DNA of 64,000 bases, taken from Apostichopus japonicus (lineage: Eukaryota > Echinodermata > Holothuroidea > Aspidochirotida > Stichopodidae). The notes beneath the pieces were generated by a model. That model was not told the DNA's origin. It saw nothing but the letters and a program-made list of their open reading frames with translations, and did not search any database. Of the stretch, positions 33,186 through 47,200 are shown piece by piece (the stretch's first letter is position 1; each line of letters begins with the position of its first letter). The position numbers and the translations under genes were made by a program. Location of the stretch: the NCBI RefSeq assembly GCF_037975245.1, contig NC_092568.1, positions 746,001-810,000 of the forward strand, given 5' to 3'.

Positions 33186-34318
33186 TAGTGTTTGCACGGG
33201 TTACCCGGGTACCCGCCCGACGCGATACTACCCGGTTCCTAATTTATTACCCGAATCCCAAGCAAAGTGTGATTTAAAAAAAAAAAACCGACGGTTAGGC
33301 AGATTTCCCATTGACTTAGTGTGGTGTTAGGCTACAATGTGGTCGAAGATAACAGCAATAACGAAGGAACCCGCCCGACGCGATTCTACCCGGTTCCTAA
33401 TTTAATACCCGAATCCTACGCGAAGTGTAAATGATTTAAAAAAAAATTGCAAACCGATGGTTAGGCAGATTTCCCATTGACTTAGTGTGTTGTTAGGCTA
33501 CCATGTGGTCGAAGATAACAGCAATAACGAAAGCTTCCCATAGATATCTGATAACTGCGTCACAATTTCAGCTAATAAACAGATGGCTAGGCTAGATTAC
33601 CCCCATTGACTTAGTGTGGTGTTAGGCAACCATGTGGTCGAACGTAACAGCAATAACGAAAGAATTCCATGGATGTCTTATAACTGCGTCACAACTTCAG
33701 CAAATAAACAGATGATTAGGCTAAGCTAGATTTCTCATTGACTTAGTGTGGTGTTAGGCTACCATGTGGAAGAAATGATTATTTATTCATTCGTTTATTT
33801 TATAGAAGGAAAGGCTGACAAGGAAGTTTACGAGATGTTTATGGATTATAGACGGGGTAACTAAAAAATAGTAATCGCAAGTGGCTTTTTACTAATCGTT
33901 TTTTCCAAATGCGATCAAATTGCGCGAATCGCGCAATCTCGCGGCTAATGCGAAGCCTGGGCCTGCATAATAGATAGTAGTAGTAGTAACAACTGTTTAA
34001 GGCTAAATTGGATATTTATATGGTTTGATCAAATAGACGTGCACGAGCAAGCATAAGCATCGGCGGCAGTGCGATGTTTGTAGTAATGCTAATTATAATT
34101 AAATAATTAATTAATTAACAAGTTAATGAAACAAACAAAAGCAAATAAAAATTATTGAGGAAGGTTTTATACCTTATCTTACACCTACGTATTTGAACAT
34201 GAAAACATTGTCAGTAGAGAATATAATGCATTTATTACAGCATCCAATATGTAATTCCTTGAAAATCGTGATACACGAGGGTACCCGGTTCCCGATTTTT
34301 GGACCCGTGTAAACACTA
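33186..34318. mobile_element. TAGTGTTT hAT-like element, copy 1 (1,133 bp)
   Basis: Ends TAGTGTTTGCACGGGT and (reverse complement of right end) TAGTGTTTACACGGGT form the terminal inverted repeats. Perfect 8-bp flanking repeats AAAAAAAC lie at 33178-33185 and 34319-34326. The interior has four sub-repeats around CCATTGACTTAGTGTG (33308, 33474, 33603, 33735), GGGTACCCG-rich ends and a TTGCGCGAATCGCGCAA palindrome. No transposase. It lacks about 50-70 bp near the right end that copy 2 has. Confidence 0.92.
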
Positions 34319-34326
34319 AAAAAAAC

Positions 34327-36548
34327 CTTCACTTTTTGACTGCGACAAGCCTAGTTTAAATGGACAATCAGAGGAAAGCCTGTTGCGTTTTTCGTCGATC
34401 ATAAAAGTGTAAATGACTCCCTCTACATAAACTTTATCAGCTGCCGCATTCGGAGTAGGACGCCAGCTCTCAGCGTGCAGTAATACACGGAAGTATATAT
34501 GTCGTGGCGGTATACGCTTCAGTCTTACACAACGTATGAAACAAAATACTGTCTTTTTGACAGGTGCCCGAGGCCGTTGCATGCTGAATTAACCTTCATT
34601 GCGCAATAATATGTGACGTCATGTAGTACGGACTGCAGCACATCGAGTTGTTCTTCATAATACCATAACAAAATATACCGGACTAGAGAGAGGAACAATT
34701 GTATATACTTGGAAGGACTATGCCATCCAAATGAATTGCATTCTGATACGGTATAAAAAATGTATGTGTGTGTGTGTATGTATGGGTGTGTATGTCACAG
34801 TATGTGTACGGCCAAAAATTTGACCAAACTTACTGATTATTACTAAAAAAGAAGATGACAGTCGATCAAGTTATAAGACAATCAAAGAAAAAATCCACTT
34901 TCCTTTTTGGAACATGTTTATCTAGATTTTGACAAAACAAGTGTCTAGATGACATTATTTTCATCATCGAAGTAAAATAGCGATTTATTCTTAACATTAA
35001 CATACTTTTTTAAACAAAATCCCAAGGAGTGTGCCATGTCGTTTTTATAAATGTTTATTTGAGTATTGTCAGATATGATTGACGGCCAAATGCAAAGCCA
35101 TACCCTTTCAACAACGTCTTTCATTGTACACCGTTGCGTATATATAGTTTAAACATGTGTCCTATTTTAATCTAATAGCCACCGTTCGTCGTAATATGTT
35201 AATAATGCAGTAATCTGTCTATCTATATGTATTTATATATAGCCTATATATGAGTGATTTATATCCAAAATTTACAACACTGAATATGACTCGCCCCATA
35301 TAATACCTAACATACATGTCATTATTAACAACCGTCCTATAACCAAATTTATTTGTACGTGCAGCAGCAGTGGTGTTGTTCAACTTCTTTCTCAAGATAA
35401 CAACAACCCGTCGCTGTGATTTTTATATATGTAAGTCGATCTGTGTGTATCTCTTACAGTAACAACACGACACAAATACCGCCTAATAAAGACTAAAGAT
35501 AGTGAAATATAATCTCAGGATTTGATTGTTACCATGAGAACGGCAATATCTTCTAGACTAAAACATCACCGCAAGGTAATAGCTAAGCTATAAGCTATAG
35601 GCCTAGAAAATGGAATGTAAAACGTGATTTCCGTTTGTTTTTTGCATTGTCTGCGAGTCTTCCGTAGCTGGTTTTAAGGTAAAGACGTCTATGTATACTG
35701 GGCACCGAGCTACTTGGTTTCATCAGAACAGAATGACAGCTCCCTGGTCTGAAACAGAGAGTCGACCAACCCACCCTGATCTGAGCAGAGAGATTTTTAA
35801 TTCGATCCCTCCTTGGTTGGAAAGCATGTAGCTCGGTAGGAGAGACGTGACAAAAAAGGCAGTTGCTATACAAGCAATGTTTTTTTTTTCTCCCCCTTTG
35901 CTTTAATCATGGTAAATCGTGTAAAAACTCCCAAGTTAAAGCTTGCATGCACGGCTTAAAAATCTACATGCAAAGATACTCCTAACATGTGTAGTTGGAT
36001 ACGGTTCAAGGGAGTGAAGACTCGCGCACAAAGAAACGTCTGATGCCGGTAATCTGACCTCGTTTCGAAGGAGGTGTAACAGAAGTGTTAGAAACCACCA
36101 TCGATCCCAGAAAATACAAACACAGCTTGCTACCGTCGGTAATTAGACACTAGTGTACAGTCAATACATGCAGCTACGGTCAATACCCACAGCACAGTGT
36201 ACATAGCAGCGATGGACATCTCAGGTCTAGATAAAAGATAACAAGGTATCACGTTTCATTACTGTCTGCATTTTGTAGCGACAAGAAAAAAACTTCACTT
36301 GCAAGCAACGGAAAGTTAACTTTTTCAGAGGGCGGCACGCGGTTTGGGGCGAGTATTCAATGCCTTTAAGTAGTAATACTGTTTGTACTGCAGCCACGTG
36401 CAGCTTTCTTTCTGCCGCCCCCAGTATGATATTGGTCGACAAAATCCGGTCTGGAAAAGGGAGAATTTCAGATTCTGATCACAGACGGTACAACAACAAG
36501 TGATGTGAAATCAGCATATTGAGGCGATATTATCCTGAACCAGGTATA
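34327..36548. other. Intergenic, no feature seen
   Basis: CpG-richer, AT-rich DNA with a short TGTG tract near 34764 and no supported exon or repeat family. Confidence 0.5.
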
Positions 36549-36555
36549 GTGTGAA

Positions 36556-36584
36556 CAGGGAGTTGTTTCCATAACAACTCCCTG
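36556..36584. mobile_element. Ultrashort palindromic insertion, copy 1 (29 bp)
   Basis: CAGGGAGTTGTT and its exact inverse separated by 5 bp, flanked by direct repeats GTGTGAA (36549-36555 and 36585-36591; 8 bp if the adjoining C is counted). The CAGGG ends and the 7-8 bp duplication resemble hAT insertions. A sibling lies at 59.3 kb. Confidence 0.65.
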
Positions 36585-36592
36585 GTGTGAAC

Positions 36593-37530
36593 GAGGGTAT
36601 CCGAGCTTGTACGTACACAGTGTATAAGATTCAGTCTTGTGCGCTACTGGAATATCTGGACCGAGCCTGGAGTTGTGGCTCCCTAATCTAGATCAACATG
36701 CAGGGAGGGCGATACTTTCAGTATATATTCAGCATCAATCAATACCTCTGGTACAGAGGTTGGCGTTACTGACCTCGGTATAGGACAACCACACGGAATA
36801 ACACCCTCACATACATGTGAAATATAATTGAATGAAGCCAAAACAACACGGGAGTTCCATGAATTATCTGCGTGAGGTTGTATGAAGTGTAATTTTATAC
36901 TATAACAAGATAAACAGCGCCTGCAAATTTTTAGAACATAATATGTGGAATAATTGGATATATACTGTTCCATGTACAGTGTAAATTGCGATGTCACGTG
37001 AGACACTTGAAGTAACAGATCTTTCCAGTGATTCTGTGCTCCAGTTTCGTCGTCAAATTTTACCAACCTATACAGCAATATAACTCAAATTAAGATCACA
37101 ATGCACGATACAAATTTCGAAGACAAGCAACCGCCCCCCCCCCACTCCCCACCCCTTTTTTATGACCTTATTTTCATTATTCAAAAGAAGGGCAACAATG
37201 AGCAAGGAATCAGTGATGATTCCATTCGGTACTCAAAATTTCGTCGCCCTGCAGGCTATTTTTCACATCTTCATAATTCGACTAGCCTATATGACTGACT
37301 ATATAGTATATATTATTATGAAAATGAAGTAATCCTTACGAATGTGATATTTCTGTTGTCGAGTGTCCTACATGAGTATGAAGGTTCGTGCGAAGTGGTG
37401 TTATTGCAAAGTTCGGTTGGAGCAAAAATCAGATTTAATCATTCACAAATGCAGCCGAAGAAACAAAGCACTTTGAGCCTCTTCTTCCACAGTGGAGTTA
37501 ACAATTAGTTGACACTCTTCGCAGTCAAAA
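36593..37530. other. Intergenic, no feature seen
   Basis: It contains an open 131-codon minus-strand frame (36683-37078) with no recognisable domain or splice context, which I do not call as a gene. A C run lies at about 37133-37142. Confidence 0.5.
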
Positions 37531-37539
37531 TATAATATA

Positions 37540-37602
<63 letters not shown>

Positions 37603-37603
37603 G

Positions 37604-37654
<51 letters not shown>

Positions 37655-37660
37655 ATAGTT
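37531..37660. repeat. (TA)n-(GT)n compound microsatellite
   Basis: TATAATATAA leading into pure TA repeats, then (TG)n and TATAGTTATATA. Confidence 0.97.
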
Positions 37661-40600
37661 ATATACCTGCCAAGAGTCGACCGACAGACGAGGAGAGATG
37701 GAAATAAAAGGCACATCGGCGAAGGTAAAGTATAAATGTACCGTATATAGGCCTATTCCGTTACATCGATACACCCAGCAATAGCCCCATAATGCAGATG
37801 ATATAATTCTTATAGGCCGAAGGGAAACGCTTCTAACAAAACTTTTTGCCATGTATACAGATGATATATGGTAGAAAACAGCAGGAAAATAGTCTACACT
37901 TGAAAAAAAAAGACAGAGGCTGTGGGCCTCTTTAAAAAAACTCAAAGTAAGGCACCAAGCAATCTATCAACAAAGTAACGGAAAAGCTCTGGTTCTCGGA
38001 CGTCTCGGGATCGAGTCACATTGCTTCCGAAATGAGAGTCATTTCCCAACTCGGTTGAACTAAAGTGACAGGTGCTATACACGAACAAACGCCCGTTGTC
38101 TTCACCGTTAGAGATTAAAAACGGTAAAGCATCAACAACAAAAAAAGGAAGGAAAAAAATATATATATATGCAGGGAAAAGGTAAAAGGAATCTTGTCGA
38201 TAATGGATGGCTCGAATCTATTCCTGACATGCGAGATGAGAGAAGTCTCGGATAACGGATCATCTGGCAAGAGAAATCCCGCCGTTTCTCACAAACCTCT
38301 CTTGACTTCGTCCCACCGCTGGCCAAATTCACAGATTAATTACATACAATTTTCTGCCAGACGGTAACCCGAGGGCTTTGTTTGCAGAGAAAACTCATTT
38401 CTGCCTTTCAAATGTTATTTTCATTAAAGATAAACGCGGTAATATTAGGAGATATGGAGGGCTTGGAGGGCAAAAAAAGGATATAGATTTACCAGGAGGA
38501 AGAAGGGTGAAGAAAAAAAAAAGATAACAGGAAAAAGAAGAATTAAATAAAAAAAATAGAACCTAAAGCGATGGAAGAGAGATGCGAGTGATGATGATGA
38601 TGATGGTGGTGACGTAGCTAACTGATGGTGATTATCTCCGAACTTGATTGTTCTCCCAATAAATATAATATTCGATGCATTTCACGCTATTAATAATGTA
38701 CATTAGCAGGTCCCTCAGGTGGAATCATAATAAGCGAATTTTGAATACATATTGTGAAACTCATACCGCGGATAAAAGGGGACACATAATACTATATTAT
38801 AACAATGCATACCCGCTTCAGTGTACAAAGCGCTTATATACGTCTATATACAGTTTACAAAGATTAATAGGTATTGTTATCATGGTGAAATGGAAGGACT
38901 ATACATTGCGACAGTTAGTTATACTGTTATACATTAGTGCATGTTTAGTGTAATTGTTGCCAGTCAATGACCTTCGTACTGTACGTCACATCACTGTCGT
39001 GTCCTGAATCCGAACAGGACGAGTGGAAAGAGGAGGGAAAGAGGAGAGCGAGAGAGAGAGAAATGGCATGTGTGAACAGAGCAGACTACTTGTAATAAAA
39101 TAACACGCCGAGTACAAGTACAATTCCCCTTGATATGAGTACACGGTACGAGTACAAGCCTCCAAGCTAGAGTACGATTACTCAACCATACAGTTATATG
39201 CTATATGATTACTTTGAGTTGCCCCATGGACGAATACAAAGTAAAATAATGAGTGTAAATACACGGAAGCCAGGCTAGACTGCGAGTACAAGTAGCCTGA
39301 TTAGGACTCAATGCGGGCTGGAACTGAATTTAACTCCTCGTGGCATGACAGACAAAAGAAGTAGCAAATGGCAGTCTGTTTCAAAGGTGTACGTACGGGA
39401 AGGACGAACTAATTGGTAGCTATATGGTGAAAGGGAGCAGGAGGAGGGGGGAAGGGGGTGGGAGATTTGGGGTTCATTGTACTTTCCAAACTATCCATTA
39501 GTTAGATATTACAAATGTTTAATGTATACCAGAAAATATATGATAGAACATAATGGCGTCCCTCACAATGGTTCATTCATCAAATTTTCTTGATTTCAAT
39601 CCACTGTTTTCTCATTTGATGAAGATTTAATACGTTCGATATATGTGAAATTGTGTGTTATATACGGTATGCATGCTACAAGAAGTACTGGTTGAAAATA
39701 CACAGAGTGCCCCCTCACATATATGAAACAGTCAGCAGAGAAATTGGTAACACTGCGTATAACTTCTATAAATTCCATTCATATCTGCCATGTATTATAT
39801 TTTAATGGAAGGGAAGCACCCTTCGTAAAACAAGAAAAACAATTAATAGAATAATAATTAAACCCCAGAATTCTTCACTTATTATACTCTTTCGAGATAT
39901 CTTTGATAACTACACCATGTATACGTAACAGTAGAAAAGGGAGCAATTTGACCTTTGTGCGTCCTACTTTCATCGTACCATACAGAGAAACTGGCGAGTT
40001 GCTGCTACTCATGCAGTATAGTCTTATTGTTACGGTAATAAAATGCCCTGGTCGGTTGAAGGTCAAAAGTACTGACACGGAGGGAGGAAAGCTACCACAT
40101 AGAAGAGCGCGGTGACAATGTATGTCACGGAATTCGCAGTGCATGACTCAATTCAGAGGGTCATTCCGATACCAAATTATGGAACGCCAAATGGGTCTTA
40201 AAGTAGACCAGGGAGATATATATAGTAACTCAGTATACTCACATCACCAATGGGTTGGTTGTCCATGATATACCCTGAAAATAATCAGGCGAATACTTCT
40301 ATGGATATACCCACTGTGGTATACGCATGTACTACATACATATACAGCATAGAACACAGGTGTGTCAGTTTGGGGACGACCTGCAGACATATTCTCTTCG
40401 GCCCCACGAGGTTTTCTAAACCCTTTCAATGCCGCCCAAGAAAACCATAAAGCATTATGTAGGCTCATATTTTGGGGGAGTTCTACACGGGGCCTCTAGT
40501 TGTGAAAATATATCTCAAGATAACAGACGAAAAATGTGAATGGAGAACTCCTCGATCTTTCATATGTCACATAATTTTGTCACAGGAGTATATATATATA

Positions 40601-43600
40601 TATATATATTAAACTTTAAATTGGTTCATTTTCATATCTACACGCACACACACGAAAGCGGTATGTACGGGCATATGGTTATGAGCTACGGCTGCTCGAA
40701 TCACCATGGAAACGTTTAAAACAGTTAATTACATTGGTTGGTATTTTCCAGCAATTTTAAATAGGCACAAATTAAGAAAACAATTCACGCCCTCTATTTG
40801 TCACAGCTGAATATTAATTAACGACTCATTAATATTTCCATTTCAGCTTGAAAAGTGTGCCGCCCGAACCTTCTCTCATATCATCACATGCCAAATTTAG
40901 ATATAAACTTCAAAAGATTTTTTCCATCAGAAAGTGAAGTATATAAATGTCAACAGTATTCTATAGTTTTAGCTATACTATTTCAACCCAACAGGATAAC
41001 ATTTTCCTAAAAAAATGCAATTATGTGTCCGGCCAAAATCATGGTATATAACACATTTACCGTTGTACAAGTTATTCCCTACATTCATGTCAGTTACACA
41101 CTATTTGTATAATCGATTAATACAATAACCTCATCATGTACTTATATATACAGATCTTTATTAATAAATCAAGACTTCACTAGGATCACGGTATAAACTT
41201 AATTCATTTTTCTCGAATAAAATTTGAAATATTACACACCAGTTGCTGGTTGATTTCAAACGATTATATACCTTATATGTATTAAACATGAAAACGAGAA
41301 TATTAAAGCAGAATATTGCATTTTTTTCATCCTTTCATATTGAAAGTCACTTTCAGTTTAAACTGAGAGAAATTTAAGTTTGAAATATACAATGATATAT
41401 TGTAAACAACCACATTGACTCACACACACTGTCCATACATGTCGTGCTTAGGAGAGGGTGGGGGGGGGGTCGATTTGTTGAAGATATGGACTGCCGACCT
41501 GGGGCGGGATCTAAGGGGGATTTCCCATCCCCCTTTGAGAATTGTATATTTAAGAATGTAAATTATGCGGCCCTTTAATATTTTCAAGAAATTTCAATAA
41601 CGTCCACAACAATTTAATGATACATGATCATAGATTTCAAAATTACTTTATTGTTTGAACAACAACTTAGGAGCCCATGTAACCTGGCACAACATAATTG
41701 CGTTTGGTTCGGCCTTCAGTAGCAAAATTTTGAAGCTTCAATGTAAATGATGATAGTATAGTGATATATGGAAAGATGACGTGCAGTCGGCAGTCCGCCT
41801 GACAACATCACTACGTTAGAGGCCAAAACAGGATACTGCTGCCCCATCCTATATATTGCTGAACAAAGAATAGCAGACTTTAACCAAAAGTGACTTGAAG
41901 GATCAAACCTTATTAACATGGAGATGGGTTGGTGATTTGCTTGAGGGTATGGGTGGGGGGGGGGGGGGTCAATCACAAGACTGCTTCAACTGCTACACTT
42001 GATGATTCAACCTCAGTTTGTGCGTTTGATACATTATTTCGTAAGTGGCAATTAGGGTTGGGTTTGGTTAGTGGTGGTAAGGGTTCCTTACCCTTTGATT
42101 TATTTGTACTCACTCCCCCCCCCCCCCTCCCTTGCCCTAACGCACACAAAAGTTCTTGGACGGGCCTATCAAATCATGTTTGGTCCAAAACGTTGGTATA
42201 GAACAAAAACAAACTGTTCTTCAACTCTCTCAAGATGTCCCTCGACGCTGCTTTAAATGGACGCACAAAAAAAGAGTCCTGCCATAGAATTTTAGATACC
42301 GCGGGTTATATTTCATTGTAGAAATTCCAATAAAACAAAACGAAATTACAATATATTAAAAAAAGACATATCGCATATCATACGATTGTGAATTTTGAGT
42401 TTAGTATTTCTGCGGATTGAATGATCGTTAAACTTGCAGGCATGAAACAAATAAAATAAATGAACCAAAGAAGGAAATGCGATAAAAAGAGGGAAATAAA
42501 TGATATATCATACATTTTACACTTGCTATACACGAACCTTATCGTTCTTCTACATAACATAACTACATAGCAAAAACAGGTTTTTTTATATACCGTACAT
42601 GCAGAGAATATCCGTACTATTCTAAGGGATGCTTACAAATACAGTATACGTGCATAGTGATATCTTCATATATAAAGCGGTGTTTTGGCTTGGGAATTGG
42701 GATCATGTTTAATTAACGTGAATCGGTGGTTGAATACATAGTGACGTCATCTTTACATTTCCGGGTTTTTCAATATTTAACGGTTAAAATTAGACAGTCA
42801 GGATTTATACAATATTCCACCCCGCCCCTTCTCCCCATCACCTCGTAGCTAAAGGTCATCACCTAAAAGGGTTGTTTTTTCAAAGGACATAGAAATAGGG
42901 TAGGGCCGTGTAGGGAGCCCTCCTCGCTATCCTCCAAGAGGAATGCCGAATTATATATTTACTTTAGCAATTGGCTCATGATCAATATATCGTATCCTGC
43001 TGCTGTTGACACTGCTATTGTTGTTGATTATTTTTCGTTTCTCGAGGAGGTGAGGAAGGGGGCCGGGGGGCGGGGTAGAGGGTGTCAAACAAGAATCATT
43101 TAAACCCTTAAGTGTCCCAACTCCCCCCCCCCCTTTCACTCTAGTGAAATGATAACGCTGGTTCTTTTTGTTTAAAATGCGTTTCTGTCGAGTTTTTTTC
43201 TGATTTATTGATTAATTCTTTAATTGATTGATTCTTTGCCTCTTGACTCGTTTCAAAATCAAAGAAACTCGAGATTTACATATTCCAGCAAATAGCCACG
43301 TGCCCTGCTAATCTGTCTCCAGCGATCTTTTCAATTTCAATTACAACACTACAGGCTTTATAGGCCTACTCCCACTTACATGATGGTTTCTATACAAACA
43401 CCACTGAACAGTAAGTATAGTGAATGGATTTCACCCACTATAGGCTTACCTGCTTATTACTGAGACCTACATAATACGCTTTGACTACTAAACATATATG
43501 ATGGCTCTGGTCTCATCCGGCGGGAGGCGACATATACGATGTTTGACTTTACCTACTGACACAGAGAGATTTAAACCTTTCAATCGATAACCACTTGAGG

Positions 43601-44144
43601 TAAAATCCAATACATTAAACTTGATCCGAGCTGCAAGAAGTTGTTTACTCTCTCTCTCTCTCTCTCTCATTTAGATCATGATGACTAACATGGAAGGAAG
43701 AGGGAGATGAACCTTCGTGCTCTGGTTAATCGCATAATGGCCAAGTAGGAGGAAGGATATTTCTCTAAATATCCGATGACTTTATTTCTTATGAAAAGAC
43801 CGTAACAGATTTAATTAATCAGCCTAGTTAAAAACAAACTACAGAAAAAGAAAAAAATACCGCCACATGGATTTTTTTGAGGGGGGGGGGGAGGGGGGTG
43901 GGCATTTTGCGAAGGGAATTATAAAGTGATAACATTCACAAATATTGACTAAAACGGCGCAAGGATATGTTACAGTGTTATTCCGTCAGCAGTAATGGCC
44001 GATGAATCTTGCGCTTGCGCGCTGAGATCTTTCGTCCTTCCCCACCCCTATTTTTGATGGGATCTGCTTTCCCAATACTTTTTGCTGTTGCTGTTGTTAA
44101 TCCTGCCAATATTGTTGTTATATTATTGTTATTGTTGTATACTA
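37661..44144. other. Intergenic, only simple repeats seen
   Basis: No supported gene on either strand. Simple sequence: (GAT)n near 38590-38605, (TA)n at 40588-40609, G runs at about 41461 and 41956, C runs at about 42114 and 43123, (CT)n at 43649-43669, a G run at about 43880. Confidence 0.5.
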
Positions 44145-44145
44145 A

Positions 44146-44188
<43 letters not shown>

Positions 44189-44210
44189 ATATATATATAT
44201 ATGTATATAA
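44145..44210. repeat. (CA)n-(TA)n compound microsatellite
   Basis: ACACACAC run followed by TATATA with an AATATA interruption. Confidence 0.97.
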
Positions 44211-47200
44211 TGTATTATTTCGAATTGTTCTCACATACATTCTTGACGAGTTTCGCTTATTGTGAAGCTATCATTTGACGGTGTACATAGCAAGGCTTAT
44301 TTATTTCCCTGAAAGAAATCGAGAATCTTTTTTTCGCCTATCTTGGATTTCTCGAACACGACAATCGATGCTCTTTTTCAAGGCACCGACATTTAACAGA
44401 GCAGTAACATCAACACGAAGATTGGGTTCCTTTATCAAACGTCGAACCGAGAGGCGAAGTTGACAACCAAGAAAGATAAATGATGAAATATGAACGGGGC
44501 AACCAGGAGAGACTAAATTATTTATTATTCTGAAGTGGAATTTCCTTTCTACAGTGGCAAAGGATCCATTACAAATCGAACTGGTTGACGCTACTCAAAT
44601 TAATCCTTTTGACCGGTTAGTATCCGGAGAGGTAGTAACGGGACCCCAGTTTCTGGTCACAAGATACACCACGTATAACATATGACTATTATAAGCATAG
44701 TGATATATCACATTCGACTGTAGCCGGTAACGGTCAAGTTGAGGACATCTATATACCAGTGAGCGTAACTCAAAACGGGGAATTTGAATCGAAGATGACA
44801 AGGAAAGATTTAAAGAAAAAAAAACCTTTCAAAACATGAAACATTATATCCAATGTCGATATAGGAAGAGATATACGTAATCCATCCTAAATATCATCAG
44901 AGTGTTTCCAAAGAGCAATTCAGTAAGGTATATATGGTACGTTGATATTGTAACACGGAATGAACTCTGTACACAGAATTGATTTATGCATCACACACAC
45001 ACCCAGTAGTAAGTGTAAGTTAACACCGCCCATGTATAGAGATGTTTGGGGGCTACTAGATATGCCGGTATACGCTTCTGGATACAAATCTGTGTAAAGT
45101 AAGGTACTCGAATGAAGGTAGTATGTAGTGGTATCAAATGTAACATGTACTAGGAATAGACTGCCATCACGGTTGCCAATAGTCAATCTTCATTGAGGCG
45201 CAGACGGTTTAAATCATAGAGAGAATTCTAATTAGTTTGAAATATAGACACACACACCGTGTATAACCCCCTTAAATATATTTCAACTATTACGTATATT
45301 TTAACGTAATATTATTTTTTCGTAATATTTATAATATAAAGCATGAAACTATACCATAACGCCAAGGTACAGGTAAGGAGACAACAGCAGCCACCTCCAT
45401 CAATATCACGAACGGTGTAGCCAAGAGGTGGATTCACCGAACTTATGCGATACTTCATCCTATCTTTAGAATTGACCATTTACTATAACCACTCCCTTTA
45501 CCTCATCTATACCGCAAATATTACCTTTTTTTAGAGCACCTTGATCAGTAGCGTCGCGGGGGCATGGGGCAACATGTCCCCCTCCTCCCCCAATGTCAGG
45601 TGTTCCAACCCCCCAAATAAAATGTATACCATATCTATAATGAAACACAAAAGGTTAACTTTTAATGACTATGATTTACACAAGTCTGACTTCAAACTCA
45701 GTATGCTGATTTGAAGCTGTTATAATAAAAGCGACGAACACCACACATGTTGAGGGATTGCTTTCTCCCATGCGGCAGTGTATTCTAGTCAAAGTAGTCT
45801 TTATCCGTTCTGAGATATTTTAATGGTCTATTTTATTAAACCTCAACGACTGGATCTAAATTCGAGGATCAGAACCTCTATGAAGGCACTTTTAAAGCAG
45901 CTAGCATTTTTTAGTATTCCTTAAATTTGGGGCCGATTCAAGATTACTTTCCTCGATTCCTTTCACGAAATGAAGGTTCATTAGTAAATAACTAGTTAGT
46001 AGATCTAATTTCATGGCTTCAAACATTTTCGTCGCCTACTCATTTTATCTCCTTAGGCATCATGTAAAATGCTGAAATTAGGAAAAATTTTCCTGAAAAA
46101 ATTTAAACCTTTTTAATTTGTCCTTACATTTTAAATGGAAATTGACAAATGAAGCTGCTGAACGAAATCGTTATGGGATTTAAGTATCGCAATTCTGTTA
46201 TCAATATAAATTCACTAAGGGCTGCTTTTACCCACGCAACTCCTAAATACATCAGGCAATACGTCAGAACATGCAAACATGGTAAGTATTACGTCTATAC
46301 CGATTGCTAGCTATATGATCTTGGACACCTGTCACAAGTAGGTGGTTCAATTCATGCGTCAGCTCGGTTAAAGTTAGAGGTAGCATCATCCTATAACAAA
46401 ACCCCAAATGAATACCTTTTATATGAAGGACCATCACTCTATACCGTCAACAGGATACGTCCACATTAAAATCTCAATGCAACACTTCCTATTCATCTCA
46501 ATTAGAACGGCTGGTCGAGTTCCATTACTAAGACTATACTGCAAGGCCCTGTAGTGTTTTACATCCGCCAGATTCACATAGCCTTTACATGTTTATTCAG
46601 GAGTGTATTGTTTCAGTAGTGTAGATGAAGGCAAACGAAATTATTCCGTATAAGTTGGGGCAATCTATGGGTTGTTGAGCTGTAGACCATTTGTACATTT
46701 AAGCAACGACAGCAGACAAAACAGAAAAAAAAATCTATTTAAATTATATTGTCTGACAGTACTGTTTTGCTATAGGCTTATTTTCGATAACGCGTTTGAT
46801 TCGTAAAATATACTTTAGCTGTTAAGGAGCGGCAGACACAACCATTACCTCGTCCAAACTGTTATGTATGTATTTGTATGAACAACTTCACCAAACAGGT
46901 GAGCAAACTGTTATTCCATTTGGGACATATCAGTTGTGATTGTTACTGTTGTTGTTTCTTTGTGAAATTATCACAGATAATATTTTCCTTCATAAACGCA
47001 AAACTGACAGGTCTAGAGATGACATCACAGAGCAAGATATGCTGGAATTTTTAAGGATTTCGTTATTATTTTATGTTTTTTTCAGGATCAGCTGTAGTTG
47101 AAACGCGTTTCTTAACAAACCATGGTCTCATACTGGAATGGTTTTTCTTTCATGTATTAGCACTAGATTCATTGACTTGGCAAACATTAAATAAATAGTT

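Noticed and set aside
36683-37078. 131-codon minus-strand ORF
   Set aside because: No recognisable motif or fitting splice context. One ORF of this length is plausible by chance in 64 kb of six frames.
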